Part shown: one piece after another, positions 25,025 through 32,648 of the stretch
How positions within the stretch are numbered: the stretch's first letter is position 1
Layout: every line of letters starts with the position of its first letter
Assembly: GCA_964631865.1 (NCBI GenBank)
Contig: CAZWAK010000016.1
Span: forward strand, 8,838 to 72,837
Direction of reading: 5' to 3'
DNA from: JAFDVL01 sp964631865
Lineage (GTDB): Bacteria > Acidobacteriota > Blastocatellia > RBC074
DNA: 64,000 bases
Position numbers and translations under genes: made by a program
The notes under the pieces: model-generated
The model's database searches: none
What the model saw: the letters and a program-made list of their open reading frames with translations, nothing else
Told to the model about the DNA's origin: nothing

Positions 25025-25053
25025 TTGACAGCCCCAGTGGTTTGGTGTAAATA
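25025..25053 (+). promoter_or_regulatory. Strong sigma-70-type promoter for the FecR cluster
   Basis: TTGACA at 25025-25030 is followed after 17 bases by TAAATA at 25048-25053, an almost ideal housekeeping promoter. It predicts a leader of about 180 bases before the first FecR-domain gene. The leader holds an eight-codon ORF (25078-25104, MALAEETF), a near-palindrome TTAGGAGAATTCCTAA, and CCTGAA-T-TTCAGG at about 25200. Position and sequence make it the best promoter in the window; the start site is not known. Confidence 0.7.
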
Positions 25054-25238
25054 ATCACAGCCTCACAAGTTCCCACCATGGCACTTGCAGAGGAGACATT
25101 TTAGGAGAATTCCTAAGATATTTATCTTGAAGGCCTGTCGCCCCGAAGACAGCTTGGAAACTGTCACTCTAGTTGTAGCCTCAATCACAAAAGTCAAATT
25201 CCTGAATTTCAGGCGCGAAACTCCCGGAGGAGAAATCA

Positions 25239-25952
25239 ATGAATAACAAAATTGCGGGAATCAAAAAAGCCTTGACCGTCACTTTGATGATGGCTCTGGC
25301 AAGTCTTCATACTGTAGTTTTGACCCATGCAACCGCACAGGTAACGTTGAAATTAGCCGGTGATATGTCGGTGCGAGGGACTGTGACCTTGAATGGAATG
25401 AACGCCGCGAGCGGCACGACGGTCTTCGATGGCGGACAGATCAAGACTGGGGACAACGGTTCAGCCACCATCAATCTGGGGAAACAAGGACAGATTGAAC
25501 TGGGTGCTGCCAGTGAATTGGTTTTGAAGTTAGAGAATGGATTGATCGGTGGTCACTTGAGAATGGGACGTGCGATTGTCAGCGCTCCACTGGGCGTCGG
25601 GGTCAATGTCCTGACGGCGGATGGCGTGGCGGGTACGGAAGGCCGGGAAGCGGCGATTTTGACCGTAGATGTGGCCTGTGGCAATACGCGCGTGACGTCT
25701 GCCAAAAGCGAGGCAAAGGTCACAGCTGGAAGTCGAGTCGAAGTGGTTGCCGCGGGACAAGAGGTCACTGTCGGCACGCAAGCAACCCAGGCTCCTAATT
25801 GCAAACGATTGTATGTTACCCCTCCCTCGCGGGACTCGTCCTTTTTGTTGCCTCTCTTGATTGCCGGGATCGCGGGCGGCATTGTTGGTGTTGTTGCTGC
25901 CACGCAAGGCGACGATTTTACACCTAACAATATCAGTGGTTATCGGCCATAA
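25239..25952 (+). CDS. FecR-domain envelope protein, paralogue A
   Basis: First of three tandem paralogues, 237 residues. It has a signal peptide (cleavage near THATAQ), then a beta-rich FecR-like domain (about residues 40-180: GTTVFDGGQIKTGDNG, GLIGGHLRMGRAIVSAP, SEAKVTAGSRVEVVAAGQEV). A linker, a hydrophobic helix (LLPLLIAGIAGGIVGVVAA) and the tail NNISGYRP follow. Two cysteines (DVACGNT and PNCKRL) could form a disulfide. FecR domains usually lie in the periplasm and sense or bind ligands with partners. Here there is no FecI sigma factor or TonB receptor nearby, so regulation of iron uptake is not implied. CGGAGGAG precedes the ATG. Confidence 0.8.
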   Translation: MNNKIAGIKKALTVTLMMALASLHTVVLTHATAQVTLKLAGDMSVRGTVTLNGMNAASGTTVFDGGQIKTGDNGSATINLGKQGQIELGAASELVLKLENGLIGGHLRMGRAIVSAPLGVGVNVLTADGVAGTEGREAAILTVDVACGNTRVTSAKSEAKVTAGSRVEVVAAGQEVTVGTQATQAPNCKRLYVTPPSRDSSFLLPLLIAGIAGGIVGVVAATQGDDFTPNNISGYRP

Positions 25953-26008
25953 ATATAACCCTAAACTATTAACCCAAGACCTGCCCCGGTAATTTGGAGG
26001 ATAAAGAG

Positions 26009-26812
26009 ATGAGCAAGATGACAGCCACATTGAGAAAAGCTCTTTCGGTTCTCTTGATGGTAACGGTAGGCACTTCCTATTCTTTGCTTACCAGCACAGC
26101 TTTCGCCCAGGTTTCTCCCAAACTGGCGGGGCAGCTTTCGGTCAAAGGACAAGTCACTCTCAACGGAATCCATGCCTTATCCGGCGCAACAGTGTTTGGC
26201 GGCGGGCAAATCCGAACGGGTGTGAATAGCTCCGCCATCATCAGCCTGGGCAAGATGGGACAGGTTGATCTGGAGCCGGAAAGCGAACTGACGCTCCGGC
26301 TGGACGCCGGGATTCTCGGCGGGCACTTACGCGCGGGGCGTGCGACAGTGAGTGCTCCAGCGGGAATTGCAGTGCATCTGGCAACAGCAGACGGCATGGC
26401 CGTAGCGGATGGCAAACAACCCGCTGTTTTGATTGTGGATGTGACCTCTGGTAACACGCGCGTAGCTTCGGTTCGCAGTGAAGCCAAAGTCACAGCCGGG
26501 AATCAGGTAGAAGTCGTTGCTGCCGGTCAGGAAGTTTCGGTGGGAACGCAAATTAACAAAAAAGGTGACCCTTGCGAGTGTTTTGACAGCCAGGGACGCA
26601 AAACGGGAGATGGAACATTCAATGACAAAGGCGTCTGCGAATGCAAAGACCGCGCCGCCGGTGCTGTAGTCTTAGGCGGTGGCGCAATCAGTACTGCGGC
26701 GTGGGTGACTTTGGTCGTGGTCGGAGTGGGTGGCGCGCTGGCAGGGATTATCAGCGCGGTTGCTGGGGATACGAAGTTGCAAGGTACCGTAAGCGGGTTC
26801 TCACCATCCTAA
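26009..26812 (+). CDS. FecR-domain envelope protein, paralogue B
   Basis: Second paralogue, 267 residues, with the same layout: signal peptide (ending TAFAQV), FecR-like beta domain (FGGGQIRTG, GILGGHLRAGRATVSAP, SEAKVTAGNQVEVVAAGQEV), linker, hydrophobic helix (TLVVVGVGGALAGIISAVAG) and tail GTVSGFSPS. It differs from A and C in lacking the cysteine of the DVACGNT motif (it reads DVTSGNT). Instead it carries a longer linker with four cysteines in two Cys-Glu-Cys units (DPCECFD and GVCECKD). The ATG at 26009 is preceded by TTGGAGG at 25994-26000. It starts 56 bases after paralogue A. Confidence 0.8.
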   Translation: MSKMTATLRKALSVLLMVTVGTSYSLLTSTAFAQVSPKLAGQLSVKGQVTLNGIHALSGATVFGGGQIRTGVNSSAIISLGKMGQVDLEPESELTLRLDAGILGGHLRAGRATVSAPAGIAVHLATADGMAVADGKQPAVLIVDVTSGNTRVASVRSEAKVTAGNQVEVVAAGQEVSVGTQINKKGDPCECFDSQGRKTGDGTFNDKGVCECKDRAAGAVVLGGGAISTAAWVTLVVVGVGGALAGIISAVAGDTKLQGTVSGFSPS

Positions 26813-26859
26813 GTTATTTCAACAGCGTAAGCGTTGCAACCCAAGTTATAAACTGCTTC

Positions 26860-26925
26860 AATTCCCTTTGGCCCCGCTTTCAAATGAAATCTCAGGTTTG
26901 CTTGAAAGCGGTGTCAAAGGGAATT
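26860..26925 (+). terminator. Long hairpin between FecR paralogues B and C
   Basis: AATTCCCTTTG and CCGCTTTCAA on the left (26860-26883) pair with TTGAAAGCGG and CAAAGGGAATT on the right (26902-26925), with two small internal mismatches. It is followed by AGTTCTTCTAATTAATC, not a clean T-run. It may be a partial terminator or a processing stem that sets the level of paralogue C relative to A and B. Confidence 0.6.
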
Positions 26926-26974
26926 AGTTCTTCTAATTAATCAACTAATTGGACACTCTATTTGGAGGTAAACC

Positions 26975-27718
26975 ATGAGTAAAAAAATGACAGGAGTGAA
27001 AAAGGTAACGGCGCTTATGCTGGTTGCCACTGTCGGAATTTTTCAGAGTCTGCTTACGGGAACGGCCATGGCGCAGGTCATTTCCAGATTGGCTGGGAAC
27101 CTGTCAGTGCGTGGTTCCGTGACGCTAAACGGGATCAGCGTCAGCAATGGGGCAACAGTTTTTGACGGCGGGCAAATCCGCACCGGAAGTAATGGCACGG
27201 CGATTATCAGCCTAGGCAGAATGGGACAGGTTGAACTCGCGGCGGATAGCGATCTGGTGTTGAAATTGGATGGCGCGACGATTGGCGGAAATCTTCGCAC
27301 CGGTCGTGCCACCGTAAGCGCGCCCGCAGGCGTTGGCGTGAACATCCTGACAGCGGATGGGATCGCGATGGCCGAAGGAAAAGAAGCCACAGTGCTTTCA
27401 GTGGATGTGGCCTGCGGCAATACGCGCGTGGCTTCCTCCCGCAATGAAGCGAAAGTTACAGCAGGCAATCGCGTGGAAATCGTGGCTGCCGGGCAGGAAG
27501 TCGCGGTCGGATCACAAGTGAATGTTGACCCGCAGCGTTGTCCGCGCATCGCAACTGCCGGTGCTCGCCTCGGCGGCGCGACCGCGTTGTCCGGCGGGGC
27601 TTTGGCTGCATTGATTTTGCTGGGACTCGGCGGTGCGGTCGCGGGCGTCATCGCTGCTACAAGTGGCGATAGCACCAATGCGAATGTGGGCGGAACGCTT
27701 AGCCGCTTTGTTCCGTAA
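26975..27718 (+). CDS. FecR-domain envelope protein, paralogue C
   Basis: Third paralogue, 247 residues, very close to A in the core (FDGGQIRTGSNG, GATIGGNLRTGRATVSAP, VDVACGNTRVASSRNEA, NRVEIVAAGQEVAVG). It has a signal peptide (ending TAMAQV), a C-terminal hydrophobic helix (LAALILLGLGGAVAGVIAA) and the tail GTLSRFVP. Like A it has the cysteine pair DVACGNT and QRCPRI. TTGGAGG precedes the ATG. A terminator hairpin follows directly, closing the cluster. The three genes look like local duplications that have since diverged mainly in the linker. Confidence 0.8.
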   Translation: MSKKMTGVKKVTALMLVATVGIFQSLLTGTAMAQVISRLAGNLSVRGSVTLNGISVSNGATVFDGGQIRTGSNGTAIISLGRMGQVELAADSDLVLKLDGATIGGNLRTGRATVSAPAGVGVNILTADGIAMAEGKEATVLSVDVACGNTRVASSRNEAKVTAGNRVEIVAAGQEVAVGSQVNVDPQRCPRIATAGARLGGATALSGGALAALILLGLGGAVAGVIAATSGDSTNANVGGTLSRFVP

Positions 27719-27746
27719 TCCATCAGTTATAAGTGAATCTCCCGGT

Positions 27747-27781
27747 AGCGCCATTCTCCCTCTCAAGCGGAGAATGGCGCT
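27747..27781 (+). terminator. Terminator of the FecR cluster
   Basis: AGCGCCATTCTCC at 27747-27759 pairs perfectly with GGAGAATGGCGCT at 27769-27781 across a nine-base loop, followed by CCGTCATTTTT. It is a standard intrinsic terminator 24 bases before the hemB start. Confidence 0.85.
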
Positions 27782-27804
27782 CCGTCATTTTTGCCAGGAA
27801 TCTT

Positions 27805-28764
27805 ATGCTTCATCGTCCCCGCCGTTTGCGACGCACAGCACAGTTTCGTGCGCTCGTGCGAGAAACCCAATTAAGTCCCGACGATTTGATTTACCCATTG
27901 TTTGTATGTCCTGGAGAAGATGTGCGCCGCGAAATTCGCTCAATGCCGGGCGTCTTCAATCTTTCGGTAGATGAGTTAGTAAAAGAAGCAAACAGTGCGA
28001 AAAGTGAAGGGATCAATGCGCTGATAGTCTTTGGCCTGCCAGCCGAGAAGGACGAGGTGGGCAGCGAAGCCTATGCGGAAGACGGCATCGTGCAGCAAGC
28101 TATTCGCGCGCTCAAACGCGAAGTCAAAGACGTGCTCGTTATCGCCGACACCTGCTTGTGTGAATACACGTCGCACGGTCATTGCGGCTTGATTGAAAAC
28201 AACGATGTCGCCAATGATCCCACGCTTGATCTGATCGCCAAAACTGCCGTGAGTCAAGCACAAGCCGGCGCAGACATCATCGCGCCTTCGGGGATGATGG
28301 ATGGCATGGTCGGCGCGATTCGCAGCGGCCTCGACGCCGCAGGTTTTCCCGAAATCCCGATCCTTTCGTACGCGATCAAATATGCCTCCGCGTTTTACGG
28401 GCCGTTCCGCGATGCTGCCGACAGCGCGCCGCAATTTGGCGACCGCCGCAGCTATCAAATGGACCCGGCCAATGCCCGCGAGGCCTTGCGCGAAGCTGAT
28501 CTCGATGTTGCGCAAGGAGCCGATATGCTGATGGTCAAGCCCGCGCTTCCCTACCTCGACATCATCCGAGCCGCGCGCGAACGCTACAACCTGCCCATCG
28601 CCGCCTATCAGGTTTCCGGCGAATACGCGCAGATCAAAGCCGCCGGGCAATTGGGTTGGATTGATGAGGAGCGCGTGATGATGGAATCGCTGATTGCGAT
28701 CAAGCGCGCGGGCGCCGATATGATTCTGACCTACTTTGCCAGAGACGTGCTGAAGCAGTTGTAA
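27805..28764 (+). CDS. hemB: Porphobilinogen synthase (delta-aminolevulinate dehydratase)
   Basis: Condenses two 5-aminolevulinate molecules to porphobilinogen in haem synthesis. The 319-residue protein has the Schiff-base lysines in SYAIKYASAFYGPFRDA and MVKPALPYLD. The metal site DTCLCEYTSHGHC, with three cysteines, marks the zinc-dependent type rather than the Asp-rich magnesium type. The ATG at 27805 gives MLHRPRRLRRTAQFR, a normal N-terminus. It is convergent with rsmE, with the two stop codons directly adjacent (28762-28764 and 28765-28767). Confidence 0.95.
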   Translation: MLHRPRRLRRTAQFRALVRETQLSPDDLIYPLFVCPGEDVRREIRSMPGVFNLSVDELVKEANSAKSEGINALIVFGLPAEKDEVGSEAYAEDGIVQQAIRALKREVKDVLVIADTCLCEYTSHGHCGLIENNDVANDPTLDLIAKTAVSQAQAGADIIAPSGMMDGMVGAIRSGLDAAGFPEIPILSYAIKYASAFYGPFRDAADSAPQFGDRRSYQMDPANAREALREADLDVAQGADMLMVKPALPYLDIIRAARERYNLPIAAYQVSGEYAQIKAAGQLGWIDEERVMMESLIAIKRAGADMILTYFARDVLKQL

Positions 28765-29487
28765 TCAGCCGAAATCCCCAAAGACATATTGCGCGAGTGC
28801 GACCGCCGCGACCGCTGCCGTTTCCGTGCGCAAGATTCGATTGCCGAGATGAACAGGCAAAAAGCCCTGCGCTTCCGCGAGCGTAAGTTCGCCTTCGCTC
28901 CATCCGCCTTCCGGGCCAATCGCCAACGTGACGGAATCGGCACGCGAAACGTCGGCCAATTTGTTTCCGCCGCGCTCTGAGAAAATTAACTTCACACCCG
29001 TTGCAGCCGCACAGAATTGCGCGAACGTCGTGACCTCTGCGAGTTCAATCAACTTGCGGCGACCGCATTGTTTCGTGGCTTCGAGCGCGATTCTGCGCCA
29101 GCGTTGCAGGCGCAATTCGCGGCCTTCGGCTTTGCGAAATTCGCTGTGTTCCGTGACGAGCGGCACGAGGCGCGTCACGCCCAATTCCGTCGCTTTTTGC
29201 ACGACCCAATCAAACTTGTCGCCTTTGATGAGCGCCTGGCCGAGCGTTAGTGCGAGCGGCGATTCGACTTCGTTGCTGAGCCGCGCGATGACCTGCAACT
29301 CAGCAGCGTCTTTGTGAACCCGCGCGACTTCACATTCATATTCCGCGCCGTTGCCATCAAACGCAAACACCGTCGCGCCAGGCACGAGCCGCAGGACACG
29401 AGCCAGGTGATGCGACTCCTCAGCATCAAGCACAATGCGGGAATCGAAGAGGCTGGACGGTGGAGCAAAGAATCGGTGGCGCTGCAT
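28765..29487 (-). CDS. rsmE: 16S rRNA (uracil-1498-N3)-methyltransferase
   Basis: A 240-residue SPOUT-fold methyltransferase that methylates U1498 of 16S rRNA. N-terminal PUA-like part: MQRHRFFAPPS and ESHHLARVLRLVPGATV. The C-terminal knot contains the cofactor loop LAIGPEGGWSEGEL and LGNRILRTETAAVAAV, both diagnostic for RsmE. It begins four bases after the prmA stop on the minus strand, and the two genes are commonly adjacent. Length is typical. Confidence 0.95.
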   Translation of the reverse strand: MQRHRFFAPPSSLFDSRIVLDAEESHHLARVLRLVPGATVFAFDGNGAEYECEVARVHKDAAELQVIARLSNEVESPLALTLGQALIKGDKFDWVVQKATELGVTRLVPLVTEHSEFRKAEGRELRLQRWRRIALEATKQCGRRKLIELAEVTTFAQFCAAATGVKLIFSERGGNKLADVSRADSVTLAIGPEGGWSEGELTLAEAQGFLPVHLGNRILRTETAAVAAVALAQYVFGDFG

Positions 29488-29491
29488 AACA

Positions 29492-30364
29492 TCAACATTT
29501 GAGCTTCAACGCGAAGGTGATCCATTCGCCATCGGGGTTGGCTTCAATAACTTCAAATCCTTGCGCCCCCAATGCCGCACAAACATCATCGCCCTGCTCG
29601 CGCAAAATGCCGGAGACGATCAGCGTTCCTGCGGCGCTCATCACTTGTGGGAAATCTGCTGCCAACGGCACAATCACATCGGCGGTCAGGTTTGCCAACA
29701 CGACATCGAAGGTTTGCCCGTGAAACGATGCGAGCTTGTTGACTTCAAATTCGACGGCCTCCGCGACGCCATTGATTTCTGCGTTTTCCAGCGCCACGTC
29801 AATCGCTTCCGGGTCAACATCGAAGCCGATCACGCGCGCGTCGGGAAACAACTTGATCGCCGCAATCGCCAGAATCCCTGTGCCGGTGCCGACATCCAAC
29901 AGCGCGCCGCCGTGCCAGTATTTTTCGAGCAATTCCAGACAGCCGCGCGTCGTTTCGTGCGTGCCTGTGCCGAACGCCATGCCGGGATCAATTTGCACGA
30001 TGGCGCGCGTCGTGTCGGCGACTTGCTCGCGTTTCCACGAAGGCGTAATCAACAGCTTCGCGCCAATCGTGACGGGTTCGTAGCCCTTCTTCCACTCCGC
30101 AAGCCAATCCTGATCGGCGATGGTGAGAGCTTCGAGCGAACGCAGCGCCATTTCCGGCACATCGCTCAAGCGCAGGGCGCGATGAATGTTGGCTTGGAGT
30201 TTTTCGATGTCCGGCGCGGCTTCAAAATACGCGCGCAACGTGATGGCTTCGGGCGTGTCTTCGGAGATTTCCAAGCCCGTCGTGTTCGCGGTCCAAAGCT
30301 GCGCGGTGACGGCGGTCTCAGCGACGCGCGCGATTTGAATTTCTACGGCATGCCAAACTTTCAT
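29492..30364 (-). CDS. prmA: Ribosomal protein L11 methyltransferase
   Basis: Trimethylates lysines and the N-terminus of ribosomal protein L11 using S-adenosylmethionine. The 290-residue protein has the N-terminal substrate domain and a class I methyltransferase domain with IDPGMAFGTGTHETTR and LLDVGTGTGILAIAAIKL. FDVVLANLTADVIVPLA is the NxTA-type active-site segment. The ATG overlaps the era stop by four bases, so the genes are translationally coupled. Confidence 0.94.
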   Translation of the reverse strand: MKVWHAVEIQIARVAETAVTAQLWTANTTGLEISEDTPEAITLRAYFEAAPDIEKLQANIHRALRLSDVPEMALRSLEALTIADQDWLAEWKKGYEPVTIGAKLLITPSWKREQVADTTRAIVQIDPGMAFGTGTHETTRGCLELLEKYWHGGALLDVGTGTGILAIAAIKLFPDARVIGFDVDPEAIDVALENAEINGVAEAVEFEVNKLASFHGQTFDVVLANLTADVIVPLAADFPQVMSAAGTLIVSGILREQGDDVCAALGAQGFEVIEANPDGEWITFALKLKC

Positions 30365-31257
30365 CGCTGTTCGATCTCCAATTCATCGAGCAGCCGTGGA
30401 TCGTCGCGCCATTGTTTTTGCACGCGCACGAACAGGTGCAGGCGGACGTGACGGTTCAGCATTTGCTCGATGTCGTGGCGCGCGCGCGTGCCGATTTCTT
30501 TCAGCATCTGCCCGCCGCGCCCAATGATGATGGGCTTCTGCGAATCGCGCTCGACATAGATCACACAATGAATTTCCGTCGCGTCGTCAACTTCCTGCCA
30601 CATCTCGGTGCGCACAGCCGTCGCAAACGGCAACTCTTCGCCCGTCAGATGCAGAATCTTTTCGCGCACCAGTTCCGCTGCCAGCGTGCGCTCTTTTTGA
30701 TCGGTGAATAGTTCCGGATCGTAATGCGCCGCGCCTTCGGGCAGGTAATTCACCAGCGTCTCCATCAAACGTTCAATGCCGCTGCCGGAGCGCGCCGAAA
30801 TTGGAATGATCTCGGCAAAAGTGTGTTGCTGACTATATTGCTCCATCAACGGCAGCAGCGCGGCTTTGTCTTTGATAAGGTCAACTTTATTGAGGAGCAG
30901 GAACACCGGCTTGCTGGCATTTTTGATGAGTTCCAGCGCGAATCGTTCGCCTGCGCCGCTTTTGGACGAGGCATCGCGCATCAACAAAATCACGTCCACT
31001 TGCTCCAATGCCTCGGCCACAATGCCCATCATGCGACGATTGAGCGCGTAGCCGGGTTTATGAATGCCGGGCGTGTCTACGAAAATGATTTGCGCGTCGG
31101 GGCGCGTGATGATGCCCTGAATGCGCGTGCGCGTCGTTTGCGGCTTGGCAGAAACGGCGGCGATATGTTCGCCGATCAGTTTGTTCAGCAATGTGGATTT
31201 GCCCGCGTTCGGACGCCCGATCAGCGCGGCAAAGCCGGATTTATGGGGTTGGCTCAT
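30361..31257 (-). CDS. era: GTPase Era
   Basis: An essential GTPase in 30S ribosome assembly. The 298-residue protein has G1 (GRPNAGKSTLL), G2 region (TTRTRIQGIIT), G3 (VDTPGIHKPG) and G4 (LLNKVDLI), then the C-terminal KH domain (IIGRGGQMLKEIGTRARHDI) that binds the 3' end of 16S rRNA. Length and motif order are canonical. The ATG overlaps the stop of the CNNM/CorC gene by four bases. The phoH-ybeY-corC-era order is a classic ribosome-maturation neighbourhood. Confidence 0.97.
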   Translation of the reverse strand: MSQPHKSGFAALIGRPNAGKSTLLNKLIGEHIAAVSAKPQTTRTRIQGIITRPDAQIIFVDTPGIHKPGYALNRRMMGIVAEALEQVDVILLMRDASSKSGAGERFALELIKNASKPVFLLLNKVDLIKDKAALLPLMEQYSQQHTFAEIIPISARSGSGIERLMETLVNYLPEGAAHYDPELFTDQKERTLAAELVREKILHLTGEELPFATAVRTEMWQEVDDATEIHCVIYVERDSQKPIIIGRGGQMLKEIGTRARHDIEQMLNRHVRLHLFVRVQKQWRDDPRLLDELEIEQR

Positions 31258-32579
31258 TTGCGTTCTTCCTTGACCGCTGCGACGGCGCTGACAGTCGTTT
31301 CCGCGATGATGGCTGGCTCCGGTTGTTTGGCGATCTTCACGCGCGAGACGCGGCGTTCATCGGCTTCGGTGACTTCAAAGTGGAGGCCGCGAAAATCTAC
31401 GATTTCGCCAACGGTCGGCAGATGCCCAAGCTGATTGATGACCAAGCCTGCGACCGTCGTGAAATCATCCGCAGCCAATTCGACATCGAACAAACGTTCG
31501 ACTTTGCCGACTTCGACCGCGCCGCGCACCACGTAACTGCCGTCGGCTTCCAGCACGACTTCGGCTTCGGTGACGTGCGGTTCGGGTTCGTCTTCGTCTT
31601 CGATTTCGCCGACGATTTCTTCGACCAAATCTTCGAGCGTAATGAGTCCCGCGATGCCGCCGTACTCGTCAATCACCATCGCCATTTGCACTTTGGCTTT
31701 TTGCATCTCGCGCAAGAGTTCATCGGTCGGTTTGCTTTCCGGCACGAAGTACGTGGGACGCGCCAACTGCAACGCGGTTTTGTCGGTTTCGCCCGACGCC
31801 CAATGCGTCAGCAAATCGCGCACGTAAATCACGCCTTCGATGTGGTCTATTTGATCCTGATAGACCGGCAGGCGCGAGTACTTCGATTCGATCATCACAT
31901 CGCGCACGGTTTCGAGCGAAGCATTGGCTTCGACGGCAAACACTTTGGTGCGCGGCGTCATGACTTCGCCGACCGTGCGATCACTGAAGCGGATGATGGA
32001 TTGAATCATCTCGCCTTCGTTTTCTTCGATGATGCCTTCTTCTTCGCCGACATCAATCAACGCCTGCAACTCGCTTTCGCTGGTTTCTTCTTCGGCTTCG
32101 GCTTGCGATTCGGGTTCCTCTTCGCGTTGCAGCCCGCGCAGCAAACGATAAATCGGCAGCGAGATCACGGCGAGCGCCGGATAGATGACTTTGAGCGGCA
32201 GGCGCATCCAGAGCAGCGTGCGCGCCGGGTCGTTTTGCGTCAGCAGCAGCGGCACGACGAGGCGAAAGACGATCAGCGTCAGCACCATCGCTCCGAACGC
32301 GATCAGCAAAAATCGCACGTTGTGGATTTTGAAGGCCAGCGAGGTAATCAGAATCGCAATGGCCGAAATGGCGAGGTGAATGCCAAAGGTCAGCGTGAAG
32401 CTGAAGGAATGATAATGGTCAACGATAGATCGCAAAAACTCCGCGCGTGGTGTTTTTGCATGTTCGCTGGCGACCAGCCGCAGCGAAACATCACTCAATT
32501 CATCCAATGCACTTTTGGCCGTAGCCACAATGACCAGCACCACAATGGCGATGCCGGTCAAAGGTAATTCGTATTCCAT
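31254..32579 (-). CDS. CNNM/CorC-type membrane protein (hemolysin C family)
   Basis: A 441-residue protein with an N-terminal DUF21/CNNM membrane domain of about three to four helices (within residues 1-150). An acidic linker (EEPESQAEAEEETSESE) leads to two CBS domains (MTPRTKVFAVEANASLE; PVYQDQIDHIEGVIYVRDLL; MVIDEYGGIAGLITLEDLVEEIVGEI). The C-terminal CorC/HlyC domain ends with a Val/Ala-rich tail. Relatives are linked to magnesium/cobalt efflux or homeostasis; haemolysin is a historical name. It is followed by era with a four-base overlap, and separated from ybeY by a palindromic repeat. Confidence 0.9.
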   Translation of the reverse strand: MEYELPLTGIAIVVLVIVATAKSALDELSDVSLRLVASEHAKTPRAEFLRSIVDHYHSFSFTLTFGIHLAISAIAILITSLAFKIHNVRFLLIAFGAMVLTLIVFRLVVPLLLTQNDPARTLLWMRLPLKVIYPALAVISLPIYRLLRGLQREEEPESQAEAEEETSESELQALIDVGEEEGIIEENEGEMIQSIIRFSDRTVGEVMTPRTKVFAVEANASLETVRDVMIESKYSRLPVYQDQIDHIEGVIYVRDLLTHWASGETDKTALQLARPTYFVPESKPTDELLREMQKAKVQMAMVIDEYGGIAGLITLEDLVEEIVGEIEDEDEPEPHVTEAEVVLEADGSYVVRGAVEVGKVERLFDVELAADDFTTVAGLVINQLGHLPTVGEIVDFRGLHFEVTEADERRVSRVKIAKQPEPAIIAETTVSAVAAVKEERK

Positions 32580-32586
32580 AAAAGCA

Positions 32587-32648
32587 GTGGTCGGTGGTCA
32601 GTGGTCGGTGGTCGGTTGAAATACCAACCACCAGCCACCAGTCACCGA
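32587..32648. repeat. GGTGGTCGGT-type hairpin repeat, copy 2
   Basis: Left half made of GGTCGGTGGTCAGTGG units and right half of ACCACCAGCCACCAGTCACC, forming an imperfect hairpin around a GTTGAAATAC-like centre. Composition and layout match the copy at 2234-2296. It fills the gap between ybeY and the CNNM/CorC gene, which are otherwise typically adjacent. Confidence 0.7.

Noticed and set aside
24978..25238. Riboswitch in the leader before FecR paralogue A
   Set aside because: I could find no known aptamer core; only small near-palindromes are present.
25239..27718. FecR proteins as regulators of iron uptake
   Set aside because: There is no FecI-type sigma factor, no TonB receptor and no iron-box-like site nearby, and the proteins end in a membrane helix with a very short tail rather than having the usual FecR arrangement.
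31191..32567. 458-codon forward frame across the CNNM/CorC gene
   Set aside because: Antisense to a gene with clear CBS and CorC domains; the product is a Phe/Asp/His/Gln-rich artefact.
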